A stretch of DNA of 64,000 nucleotides, from positions 1 to 64,000 of the forward strand of contig NZ_PYGA01000008.1 of assembly GCF_003014485.1 (NCBI RefSeq), given 5' to 3'. Positions 26,565-33,873 of this stretch are shown piece by piece. The stretch comes from Murinocardiopsis flavida (GTDB lineage Bacteria; Actinomycetota; Actinomycetes; Streptosporangiales; Streptosporangiaceae). The stretch's first letter is position 1; every line of letters starts with the position of its first letter. Below the pieces are notes generated by a model. The model saw nothing but the letters and a program-made list of their open reading frames with translations, ran no database searches and had not been told where the DNA came from. The translations under genes and the position numbers were made by a program.

Positions 26565-26735
26565 TCAGCGGGAGCGGCGGGGCCAGCCGGTGCCGTAGCC
26601 GGCCAGGTGGACTGCCACGAAGACCAGGCCGAGGAGGGCGAGGGTGGTCGGGGTGATCAGACCTTCGATGCTCGTGCCGAGGAGTTCCAGCAGCAGGGCG
26701 ATTCCGAACAGTACCGCGGCGATGGTGGCGAACAC
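26565..26735 (-). CDS. 56-aa two-helix membrane protein
   Basis: The product is almost entirely two hydrophobic helices (FATIAAVLFGIALLLELLG and TPTTLALLGLVFVAVHLAG) joined by a short loop and followed by a basic tail ending WPRRSR. The GTG start has ggagg with a 6-nt spacer, and codon bias is right for the organism. Small proteins of this design are common and uncharacterised in actinomycetes. Its stop codon lies in a 9-bp direct repeat (gggctcag at 26552 and 26561 on the plus strand), so the stop context is duplicated. Function unknown. Confidence 0.7.
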   Translation of the reverse strand: MFATIAAVLFGIALLLELLGTSIEGLITPTTLALLGLVFVAVHLAGYGTGWPRRSR

Positions 26736-26763
26736 GGGTGCCTCCGGGGGAGGGGGTTGCGGG

Positions 26764-26813
26764 GTGCGCTTCTCGGCTACCCCGATCGGTGTGCTTCTCG
26801 GCTACCCCGATCG
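26764..26813 (+). repeat. 25-bp tandem duplication
   Basis: Copies at 26764-26788 and 26789-26813 differ at one position (gtgcgc versus gtgtgc) and share the core cttctcggctaccccgatcg. Confidence 0.85.
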
Positions 26814-26976
26814 GGGCCGAACGCACATCGCCGCGCCCCGGCGTGCAACCCCCGTCCTGAATCCGCTGTTCACCGGCGTGTGCCTGTTCCGCGGGAGTAC
26901 CGCTCGCGCAGGTGCCGGGTCCCCGACAGTGCGGAGTGGGTCGATGCCGACGTCATTGCCCGAGGTGGTGCGGGGC

Positions 26977-27060
26977 GCCTGGGGTGGGCAACCGTCTGCG
27001 GTGGATGAGTGCCTGGAGTGGATAACCGTCGGCGGTGGATACGTGCCCGGGGTGGATAAG
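26977..27060 (+). repeat. 34-bp tandem repeat, about 2.4 copies
   Basis: Copies start at 26977, 27011 and 27045 with gcct/gcct/gccc followed by gg(g/a)gtgg; cores such as ggtggat and aaccgtc recur. The third copy breaks down after about 16 bases. Confidence 0.75.
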
Positions 27061-27266
27061 TACCGATGGAATGTGACGGAACATTCGGGGTTTGCCTGCG
27101 CGAGGGTGTTTCCGTCTCTTAGCGTTCGTGGCACGCTACCGGTTCGTTGTCGGACGGCCGGGGTGGTGAGCGGTGCAGCGTCCGACGGGCCGGCCCGCCG
27201 GGTCGCCCATCGAGTCGGCCGTTTCGGTGGCGCCGCGGGAAGCGGACGAAGCGGACGGGGTGAAGC

Positions 27267-28256
27267 ATGGGCGACGGAATCGGGACGGGCGGCCGGGGGG
27301 TCGGTGGGCTGCCCGAGCCCGGCGACTTTCTGCGCAAGGCGGACGAGGTGGAGCGGACGATCCGGTCGGATCCCGCTGCGGTGTTCCACACGCTGCTCGT
27401 CTACCGGGCACTGCGGGAGCAGGGCGGCTGCCCGGATCCGGACGGGAGGATGCGCGGCTTACGGGAGAGGCTCGCCGACGACGGCGCCGTCAGTGTCGCG
27501 CAGAGCGCGGTGCTGGCGCGTGCGCTCATGACGCACCAGGAGGTGGGGATGGGCCCGCAGGTCGCAGCGGACCTCGCCGATGTCGAGGCGGGGGTGTACG
27601 GGCCCGTCAGTGTGCACAACGCGCATGGTGTGGCGATCGTGTGGGAGCGCGAGGGTGCGCTGGAGCGGGCGTTGGACTGGTACGACCGCGCGCTTGTGAC
27701 CGCGCAGGTGGACGGGCGGGAGGAGCGCTTGCGCAACGCGGCGGCGGAGGAGCGGGCGAAGCTGCGCCGCCGCATCGGCCTGGAGCCGGACCTGCACGAT
27801 GAGGAGGTGCGGCGGCGCGAGGAGGAGACCGGCGAGCTGGATCGCATGTACTACCCCGCTGACGGCGAGCGGACGCTGACCCCCTTCGTGCGGCGGGACG
27901 TCGCGCCCGAGGCCGCCGACGCGGGACTCTTGGGCCCGGGCGGGGACACCGACTTCTACTTCATGCAGCAAGAGGCCCTGTGGCGGTGGGACCGCAGGAA
28001 CGGTGGGGCGCACCTGCGGGACTTGGTCCCGTTGTCGGTCGCGGAGCTGCGGCACCTCGCCACGCTGTTCGAGCGTTCGGTCGACGACGACGAGGCGGAG
28101 TGCGCCAGGGACCTTTTCCTGGCGGGGTTGTGCGCCGGCCGTGAGCGGGTCGCCTGGCCCCCGGAGGAGGAGGGCCGGTGCTGGTGCGGGTCTGGTGACC
28201 GCTATGGCGACTGCTGCCTGCGGACCGTAGTCCGGCGGTCGGGCGGGCCGGGCTGA
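27267..28256 (+). CDS. SEC-C motif protein with helical N-terminus
   Basis: The 329-aa product has a helical, TPR-like N-terminal half (residues about 20-190; ALERALDWYDRALVTAQVDG reads as a TPR helix pair), a middle segment with DFYFMQQEALWRW, and a C-terminal SEC-C zinc-binding motif CWCGSGDRYGDCC (about residues 306-318). SEC-C motifs occur in SecA and in many regulators or toxin-related proteins as metal-binding knobs. There is no membrane segment. It is flanked on both sides by tandem repeats. The exact role is unknown; an accessory or defence-linked gene is possible but not shown. Confidence 0.7.
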   Translation: MGDGIGTGGRGVGGLPEPGDFLRKADEVERTIRSDPAAVFHTLLVYRALREQGGCPDPDGRMRGLRERLADDGAVSVAQSAVLARALMTHQEVGMGPQVAADLADVEAGVYGPVSVHNAHGVAIVWEREGALERALDWYDRALVTAQVDGREERLRNAAAEERAKLRRRIGLEPDLHDEEVRRREEETGELDRMYYPADGERTLTPFVRRDVAPEAADAGLLGPGGDTDFYFMQQEALWRWDRRNGGAHLRDLVPLSVAELRHLATLFERSVDDDEAECARDLFLAGLCAGRERVAWPPEEEGRCWCGSGDRYGDCCLRTVVRRSGGPG

Positions 28257-28270
28257 GGCCGGGCGGGTCG

Positions 28271-28348
28271 CTGGATCCGGGCACTGGATCCGGGCACTGG
28301 ATCCGGGCACTGGATCCGGGCACTGGATCCGGGCACTGGATCCGGGCA
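28271..28348 (+). repeat. Six perfect 13-bp tandem repeats
   Basis: The unit ctggatccgggca is repeated six times without mismatch, starting 14 bp after a stop codon. Each copy carries the palindrome ggatcc. From 28349 to about 28610 degenerate units of the type ctcgcgcgccccgat and ctcgcgtgccc continue. Confidence 0.9.
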
Positions 28349-28630
28349 CTGCCCCCGCCCGTTGCCCGGCCCGCTGCCGCCTGTACGGCTGCTCTCGGCT
28401 GCGCCTGCCGGGTCGCGCGCCCCGCTCGTATACCCGCTCGCGTGCCCTGCTCGCGCGCCCCGATCGTGCGCCGCGCCCGTGCCTCTCGCTCGCGCGGCCC
28501 GATCGCGTGCCTGATCGCGCCCCCGATTGTGCGCCCTGCTCGCGTGCCCCGCTCGCGCCCCCGATTGTGCGCTCCCCGATCGCGCACCCGCTCGCGCGCC
28601 CCGCTTGAGGGCGGGGCGCTGTCGTGCGGG
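28349..28630. repeat. Degenerate low-complexity repeat block
   Basis: Variations on (g)ctcgcgcgccccgatcgtgcgcc run for about 230 bp between the 13-bp repeats and the cupin gene stop. No coding frame is convincing. Confidence 0.6.
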
Positions 28631-29071
28631 TTACACGGTCCAGGGGGGTATGACGCGGTCGGCGTCCCGTGGGGCCTGGGCGCATGCGCCGTCGGGGGTG
28701 ATGCCGCCGGGGTTGTACGCGGTACCGCCGGCCGGTGCGGCGACGGTCGCGGTGAGGCCGTCCTCGGGCGCGGCGAAGACCTGGCGGGGCAGGTCGGCGG
28801 GCATGACGACGGTGTCGCCGGGGCCGATGTCGAAGGTCTCGCCGCCGAGGACGACAACGGCGCCCCCTGCCGTCACGGTCCAGACCTGTTCGGTGTCGAA
28901 GGCGTGCAGGGGCCCCTCTTTGCCGGGTGCCATGGCGACGCCCCAGAGTGCTGTGCGGCTGCCGCCCTGGGTGGGGGAGGCGAATGTGGTCATGACCCCA
29001 TTGGGGGTTTCGGTGCGTCGGGAATGGGCCTTGCGGGTGACAGGCAACGGTGTATGTCCTAAACTAGACAA
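28631..29071 (-). CDS. Small cupin-domain protein
   Basis: The 146-aa product is a single cupin: the beta-barrel core runs from ALWGVAMAPG to GLTATVAAPAGG (about 40-120), with FDTEQVWTVTAGGAVVVLGG and IGPGDTVVMPADLPRQVFA forming the two cupin motifs. The usual paired histidines are reduced to one (GPLHAFDTEQ), so metal binding may differ. The TTG at 29071 was chosen because the preceding residues (HTPLPVTRKAHSRRTETPN) look conserved; an ATG at 28993 is the next option. It is divergent from a MarR regulator, the classic arrangement of a MarR-controlled stress or antibiotic-response gene. Confidence 0.75.
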   Translation of the reverse strand: MSSLGHTPLPVTRKAHSRRTETPNGVMTTFASPTQGGSRTALWGVAMAPGKEGPLHAFDTEQVWTVTAGGAVVVLGGETFDIGPGDTVVMPADLPRQVFAAPEDGLTATVAAPAGGTAYNPGGITPDGACAQAPRDADRVIPPWTV

Positions 29072-29113
29072 CTGAGTTGTCCATATAGTTAACCTGGTTG
29101 TCTAATTTGTCAA
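29065..29113. promoter_or_regulatory. MarR operator and divergent promoters between cupin and marR genes
   Basis: A 7-1-7 palindrome gacaact-g-agttgtc lies at 29067-29081, and a further half-site gttgtcta at 29097-29104 mirrors tagacaac at 29065-29072. TATAGT at 29084-29089 is 8 nt before the marR TTG, predicting a leaderless marR mRNA. On the minus strand TTGACA at 29108-29113 is a perfect -35 for the cupin gene. Binding of MarR here would repress both genes. Confidence 0.6.
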
Positions 29114-29577
29114 GCGCCCCGCCCGGTTTCGAACTCCCGATGCGACTCTTCCTCGGTTTTCGCGCGCTCATAGACGAGCTGCACGCCGAACTCGCGAAGC
29201 AAGGCCATCCCGGAGTGCGGCCCATGCACGGCTTCGTGCTCCAGGCCATCGGGTCCGGCGCGACCACCGCCACCGGCCTCGGCCGCCGCATGGGAACCAC
29301 CAAGCAGGCGGCGGCGAAGAGCATCGAGGCACTGGAGCGGCTCGGGTACGCGGAGCGGGGCGTCGATCCCGCCGACGCGCGGCGCAAGGTCGTCCGCCTC
29401 ACCGAGCGCGGCAAGGACTGCCTGCACCGGTCGGCGCTCATCTTCGATGACCTGCGCGCCGGCTGGGAGAAGGCCATCGGCGCCGACCGGCTGCGGGCCA
29501 TGGAGGACGATCTCCGCAAGGTCGTTCCCGCCGATCCGATGCGCATCGACGCGCCCGGTTGGTTCGGTGGCGCCTGA
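29098..29577 (+). CDS. MarR-family transcriptional regulator
   Basis: Winged-helix dimeric repressor. The 159-aa product has the MarR layout: N-terminal dimerisation helix (FLGFRALIDELHAELAKQG), recognition helix in TTATGLGRRMGTTKQAAAKS, wing YAERGVDPADARRKVVRLTERG, and C-terminal helices. The TTG start is read from the leaderless promoter; an ATG at 29140 is an alternative. Its start and that of the divergent cupin gene both lie inside mirrored ttgtcta half-sites. The ligand is unknown; the cupin gene is the likely target. Confidence 0.85.
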   Translation: MSNLSSAPPGFELPMRLFLGFRALIDELHAELAKQGHPGVRPMHGFVLQAIGSGATTATGLGRRMGTTKQAAAKSIEALERLGYAERGVDPADARRKVVRLTERGKDCLHRSALIFDDLRAGWEKAIGADRLRAMEDDLRKVVPADPMRIDAPGWFGGA

Positions 29578-29880
29578 CCCGGGGCAGTACGGGGCCGTGG
29601 TAGTGACCGCGGCCGCGTTCCCGGTCGCCGGTACGCGCGGTGACCGCATCGTCGCGGCGGCGTTCGGCCGGTGGTCCGGTGCCCTCGCGCCGGAGCCGGG
29701 ACGCCGACCGCACCGGGGCCGGGCGCCGCCGTGGCCGCCCGGACGCCGGGCACCGCGGTCGCAATCCTTCGTACAGCGGTGTTCGCGGTCCCTCGGCCCG
29801 ACACCGCCCCGCGGCGACGCAGCCGTGGTCGTTCCGCACTGCCGCCCCTGTCGACCGGGAGCAGAAGGGGTAAGGGTCCT
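29578..29880. other. Gap without a supported gene
   Basis: The frame of the following TIR gene stays open here, but the sequence is Arg/Pro-rich and lacks the TIR fold. No repeat or hairpin of note was seen. Confidence 0.5.
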
Positions 29881-31482
29881 ATGAGGCGCGCCGAATGGGA
29901 TGTGTTCATCAGCTACGCGCAGAGCGACGTGCTGCTCGCCACGCGGCTCTGCGACGCGCTGACGGCACGCGGGCTGCGCGTCTTCCTCGACCACCGCGGG
30001 GTCGAGGAGTTCACCAGCATCAGCGGGACCATCTCCGCGGCGCTCGCCAACTCCACCCTCATGGTGGCGCTGTACAGCCGCGCGTTCCCGACCAGCCGGG
30101 CCTGCGACTACGAGCTGAACGGCGCCTTCATCGCCGGACAGCGCGAGGTCGGCTCGCGGGGCCGCATCGTCGTCGTCAACCCACACTCCGACTTCGGCCA
30201 TGTCGAGCCGCTGGAACTGCGCGACATCCGCTCCCTGTCCCTTCCCGACTACGCGGGCGACCTCGACGCGCTCGCCGACCGGGTGGCGCGCCACGCCGCG
30301 GAGATCGGCGGCGTCATCGGCCCGCTCCCCGACCCGTCGCGGACGCCGTGGTACCCCCCTCCACCCCGGCTGGGCGACCCGTTCCCCGGCCTGTTCCGCC
30401 GCCAGCACTGGGCCGTGCACAGCGGCCTGCTCCCCGGGACGGCGGCCATGTTCACCGGTGTCCGCAGGGGCGGGGTCGCGCTCGTGTCGGGCATGCGCCG
30501 GGCCGGTACCACCACCTTCGCCGAGGAGTACGCGCTCCGGTTCGGCGCCGCCTACCCCGGCGGCGTGTTCTGGGTCGACCTGGGCTCGGGGGCGCAGCCC
30601 AACGGCGCCACCCCGTGGGACACCGTCAACGCGTCCTATCTGGCGCAGGTCGGCGCCATCTGCCGGCTGCTCGACATCCCCACCACGGGCACGGGGCTCG
30701 TCGAGCGCCTCGACCGGGTGCGCAGCGCGATGGAGCGCAACGGGCGCGCGTCCCTGTGGGTGGTCGACGGCCTCCCCGACGGCGTGCCGATGGACCGCGC
30801 GCGGCTGCTGCGCAACCCGCACACCGCGGGGTCGACCCTTGTCGTCGCGCGCACCCGCCGCTACGAGGCGCTCGGCGTCCAGATCGACCTGAACGACCCC
30901 GACGAGCACGACGCGATGGAGCTGCTGATCCACGGCAACCGGCCGGTGGGCGAGCCCGAGAACGAGGCGACGCGGCGGATCATCCGCTCCCTCGGCGGGC
31001 ACCGGCAGGCGCTCACGGCCGCGCGGCGGCTCCGCGCCACGATGTTCCATCCGCTGCGCGGCTACCAGGACCTCTGGGCCGAGCTGGGCAAACTCGACCA
31101 CGACGTGCTGGAGCACGACCCCTCCTACGCCGAGCTGGCCCAGGTGCTGCGGGCCGACATCGCCGGTATGGCGGCGGACCAGCGCGCGGTGCTGGTGCTC
31201 GCGGCGCAGCGCAGCCCGCGCCGGGTCGACATCGAGGCGCTGGGCGCCGCGCTCGCAACGGCGGCCGACAGGCCGCTGGAGGAGGGCAAGCGCCGCGCGG
31301 CGCGGGCGGTCACCGAACTCGGGTTCCAGACCTACGTGCGGGCCGGCGCGGGCACGCTGCGGGTCCACCCGCTGCTGGCGCGGATCATCGTGCGGTCCTT
31401 CCTCCAGCAGTCGGGCCCCGCCGATGCGCTTCGGCAGGCGGGCGGTCCGGACCTCGACCGCACGGGCGAGCCGGTGAGCTGA
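29881..31482 (+). CDS. TIR domain protein fused to an NB-ARC/STAND-like module
   Basis: The 533-aa product starts at an ATG that opens directly on the TIR fold: EWDVFISYAQSD (residues 5-16), FLDHRGVEEF, and STLMVALYSRAFPTSRACDYEL, with a Glu where NAD-cleaving TIRs have their catalytic Glu (about residue 79). From about 190 an NB-ARC-like module follows: GVALVSGMRRAGTTTFAEEY in place of a Walker A (the Lys of GxGKT is Thr), SLWVVDGLPDG resembling Walker B, then RxxGGHRQALTAARRLR and a winged-helix-like end (RAVTELGFQTYVR). There are no C-terminal sensor repeats. TIR-STAND proteins are known immune receptors; this one may be a truncated or partner-dependent form. A weak ribosome site precedes it. 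Confidence 0.78.
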   Translation: MRRAEWDVFISYAQSDVLLATRLCDALTARGLRVFLDHRGVEEFTSISGTISAALANSTLMVALYSRAFPTSRACDYELNGAFIAGQREVGSRGRIVVVNPHSDFGHVEPLELRDIRSLSLPDYAGDLDALADRVARHAAEIGGVIGPLPDPSRTPWYPPPPRLGDPFPGLFRRQHWAVHSGLLPGTAAMFTGVRRGGVALVSGMRRAGTTTFAEEYALRFGAAYPGGVFWVDLGSGAQPNGATPWDTVNASYLAQVGAICRLLDIPTTGTGLVERLDRVRSAMERNGRASLWVVDGLPDGVPMDRARLLRNPHTAGSTLVVARTRRYEALGVQIDLNDPDEHDAMELLIHGNRPVGEPENEATRRIIRSLGGHRQALTAARRLRATMFHPLRGYQDLWAELGKLDHDVLEHDPSYAELAQVLRADIAGMAADQRAVLVLAAQRSPRRVDIEALGAALATAADRPLEEGKRRAARAVTELGFQTYVRAGAGTLRVHPLLARIIVRSFLQQSGPADALRQAGGPDLDRTGEPVS

Positions 31483-31516
31483 CACCGGCGCCCGGGCGCC
31501 GCCCGGGCCGGCGGGC

Positions 31517-32284
31517 TCATGCCGTCGGGCGGCCGCCGAACGCCGCCTCGAACAGCGCCTCGGCGCCGGCGGCCGACGCCGCGAGTGTGCCGGGGCCGGT
31601 GCCGAGCCCGGCGATGACGGCGTCCACCCCGCGCAGTCCGGCCCGTTCGAGCAGCGTCTTCTCGTTGGTGACCCATTCGCCTCGGGCCGCGAGGACCGCG
31701 TGCGCCGCCTGCATGGCCGCGGTGGCGATGGCCCCGGCGACCTCGGTGCGCTGCCCGCGCGGGGCGCTGTTGGCCTGCGCGTAGAGCAGGGTGAGGCGCG
31801 CGGTGTCCCGCCACTGCTCGGCCGCCGCCGCCCGCAGCGCCGCGGGGAAGGCCGGGCGGGGCAGTTCGCCGCGCAGCACCATGGCTTGGGCGAGCTCGGC
31901 GACGACGAGGTAGCTGGGGATCCCCGCGAGGTGGAACATCAGCGCCTCCCGGTGGAAGCGCCCGTTCTCGGCCTCGGTGATCTCCCGCTCCACGGCGTCG
32001 AGGTCGCGGTAGTGGATGTCGGTTCGCCGCCCGTCGATGGTGAGCCACGCCCCGCCGTTGAACACGCCGCCGCCCCAGGCGCCGATTTCGGACACCTCCC
32101 CGGGCCAGCCGAGGGCGCGCAGGTCAGCGGGGTCGAACGCGCCGCGGTAGTACACGGCGAAGTCCCAGTCGCTGTCGGGCCGGTGGGTGCCCTGGGCGCG
32201 GGAGCCGCCCAGGGCGACGGCGCCGACGCGGGGGAGTGCGGCGAGGCGGTCGCCGACGTGGTCGAGGAATTCCTGATCCTGCAC
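31517..32284 (-). CDS. Nucleotidyltransferase-fold protein
   Basis: The 255-aa product carries the polymerase-beta-type nucleotidyltransferase signature GGSRAQGTHRPDSDWDFAVY (about residues 24-43), with both metal-binding Asp residues, and a helical C-terminal domain (RREALMFH to LFEAAFGGR) like aminoglycoside or MNT-type transferases. GTG at 32284 follows aggtga at a 5-nt spacing; GTG at 32293 is also possible. It could adenylylate an antibiotic or a protein, or be a toxin-neutralising enzyme; no HEPN partner gene is adjacent. It converges on the TIR gene with a 34-nt gap. Confidence 0.75.
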   Translation of the reverse strand: MQDQEFLDHVGDRLAALPRVGAVALGGSRAQGTHRPDSDWDFAVYYRGAFDPADLRALGWPGEVSEIGAWGGGVFNGGAWLTIDGRRTDIHYRDLDAVEREITEAENGRFHREALMFHLAGIPSYLVVAELAQAMVLRGELPRPAFPAALRAAAAEQWRDTARLTLLYAQANSAPRGQRTEVAGAIATAAMQAAHAVLAARGEWVTNEKTLLERAGLRGVDAVIAGLGTGPGTLAASAAGAEALFEAAFGGRPTA

Positions 32285-32530
32285 GATCGTCACCTGTGTC
32301 CGTGGGGAAGCGCTGGTCGCGTCATGATCGCGACATGGTCGCGGAAAGGCCGCCCGGCCCGCTGCTGCGGGCAGCCGGGACGGCGCCGGAGCGCTGCTCG
32401 ACGGCGCGGGGTCCTTGGGGCGGCATGTCAGTGCGTCACGGGTGACGAGGGTAGCGGTTCGCCGGGCGGCGCGCCCGCTGTCCCGGACCGGGTCGGGTGC
32501 TGGCTCCGGCGGCGGCCCGCCGGAGCCCAC

Positions 32531-32552
32531 CGGTCAGGTGTCGGTCAGGTGT
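32531..32552. repeat. 11-bp tandem duplication over a stop codon
   Basis: cggtcaggtgt occurs at 32531-32541 and 32542-32552. On the minus strand each copy carries TGA, and the inner one is the stop of the FrnE-like remnant. Confidence 0.75.
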
Positions 32553-32834
32553 CGGTCCGTGCGGCGCCCGCGGCGAGCGCCTGGTCGAGGTGGGCCGTGA
32601 GGGCCGCGACGGACTCGGCGCCGAACGCGGTCCGGGCGCCGTTGAAGACGAAGCTCGGCACCCCGCTGACGCCGAGGTGGCGGGCGCGCAGCAGGTCGGC
32701 GCGTACGGCGTCGGCGAAGGCGGTGCCGGCCGGCATGGTGCGCACGCCCGCCGGGTCGAGGCCGGCGTCGGCCGCCAGGCCGGTCAGGACGTCCGGGGCG
32801 CCGAGGTGTGCGCCCTCGCCGGTGTGCCGACGAG
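32545..32834 (-). pseudogene. C-terminal remnant of a DsbA/FrnE-family oxidoreductase
   Basis: About 95 residues match the end of FrnE-type thioredoxin-fold proteins in pattern: an EGAHLGAPDVLTGLAADAGLD block, then a helical stretch, the VSGVPSFVFNGARTAFGAES segment with the cis-Pro loop, and the final helix VAALTAHLDQALA. The N-terminal half with the CxxC or CP catalytic site is missing; the upstream sequence in this frame is unrelated. No start codon or ribosome site fits the fragment, so I read it as a decayed gene. Confidence 0.65.
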
Positions 32835-33064
32835 GCGCTGGCACCGAGACTGCGCTGGCGGCCGCTGACTGCACGCCCGTTCGTCTCGGCGACTGAACAC
32901 GGCAAAGGTGTCCGTTTCCTCTCGGTTCCCTTGCCGATCTGTTCCCAAAATAGCCGGAGGGATTACCGCTGACCTGGGGATCAGGCCGCGCCCCTATTTT
33001 GTCCATCCATCACGGCCGCCCGCCAGGGCGGCTCCGGCAGGCTCGACGAAAGTGTTCTCTCAAC

Positions 33065-33217
33065 CGCGGGTGGACTTTCGGCGTGGTGGGTCGGGGGCCT
33101 GCTCGGGTCGGGGTCCGGTGGTCGAGTGGCGGGATGTGCTTCGGCCGACGCACACCGGCTCGATGACAGCACGGCCCCGACCCACCACACCGACAAGAAA
33201 ACCCGAAAGTCCACGCG
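33065..33217. repeat. Imperfect long inverted repeat, about 150 bp
   Basis: Inner arms gtggtgggtcgggg (33083-33096) and its complement (33175-33188) pair over 14 bp; outer arms gtggactttcgg (33070-33081) and its complement (33203-33214) pair over 12 bp, with a 14-nt bulge on the right side. The centre 33097-33174 is unpaired. It lies in a 485-bp gap without a gene and could be a structured RNA, a terminator complex or a decayed miniature element. Confidence 0.6.
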
Positions 33218-33492
33218 TGGTCGAGCCGGTAGGTGGAGGCCCACTTCCGCGGCGAGGCTGGTGGCGTGTGCGACACCCCGGGTGGCCTGCGCGACCGGTA
33301 CGACCGCGCGTCCTGATCCCCCTTCGGGCCGCCGCGGTGCGCGGACTCCCTGCCGTCCCGACCAGGCCCCTGGCCGCCGCCCCGCCGATCAGGGCCGTCC
33401 GACGCGCATGGACCGGGCGCCGCGTGGCAGTGGAGGGGAGAGGGGCGGGCACCCCCGTCCGCCCGCAGCGCGAACGACCCTGGAGGTTCTCC

Positions 33493-33666
33493 ATGAGCGC
33501 CGGCACGAAGGCCGGAGCCTACGCCCAGATGATCAAGGGCAAGCTCGAAGAGCTCACCGGCAAGGCAACGAACAACACCCGCCTCACGAACAAGGGCCGC
33601 AAGGACATGGTCGCCGGGAAGGCGCGCGAGGTCGGCCAGAACGCCAAGCAGAAGTTCCGGAAGTAG
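33493..33666 (+). CDS. CsbD-like stress protein
   Basis: The 57-aa basic product fits the CsbD family: an N-terminal AYAQMIKGKLEELTGKATNN and a C-terminal GRKDMVAGKAREVGQNAKQK. CsbD proteins are small, helical, stress-induced proteins of unclear function (sigma-B regulon in Bacillus). The ATG has ggagg with a 6-nt spacer. It is free-standing; a promoter may lie in the repeat-containing gap upstream. Confidence 0.85.
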   Translation: MSAGTKAGAYAQMIKGKLEELTGKATNNTRLTNKGRKDMVAGKAREVGQNAKQKFRK

Positions 33667-33873
33667 AGCGGAGCGGCCGGGCCGCCGCGCTGCGCCCGCG
33701 GGGCGCGGCGCCGCCGTCCAGCCCCCGCGCCCGCCTGCGGGCCCCGCCCTCCCGATGCCCACCGGTCCGGTGGTGCGCTAGGTTGTCCATTTTCGCCTCT
33801 CCCCTCCCCGTTCGCCGACGACGCATCGGCGGAGCTTACGGATCGCCTGCCCGCTGCCACCGGAGGTTGCCCC

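Larger units (their letters stand above)
26736..27266. other. Repeat-containing intergenic region
   Basis: No gene is supported. It contains a 25-bp tandem duplication (26764-26813), a 34-bp tandem repeat of about 2.4 copies (26977 onward), and a lower-GC stretch near 27060-27130 that may hold the promoter of the SEC-C gene. The ATG of that gene at 27267 has only a weak ribosome site (ggggtgaag). Confidence 0.6.

Noticed and set aside
26443-26826. 127-aa minus-strand frame overlapping the 56-aa membrane gene
   Set aside because: Different frame, Pro/Arg/His-rich product; the 56-aa frame has the ribosome site and the membrane helices.
28271-28348. CRISPR array
   Set aside because: The repeats are head-to-tail 13-mers without spacers, and no cas genes are present.
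31517-32293. HEPN/MNT toxin-antitoxin pair based on the nucleotidyltransferase fold
   Set aside because: The protein is larger than MNT antitoxins and no HEPN-type partner gene lies next to it.
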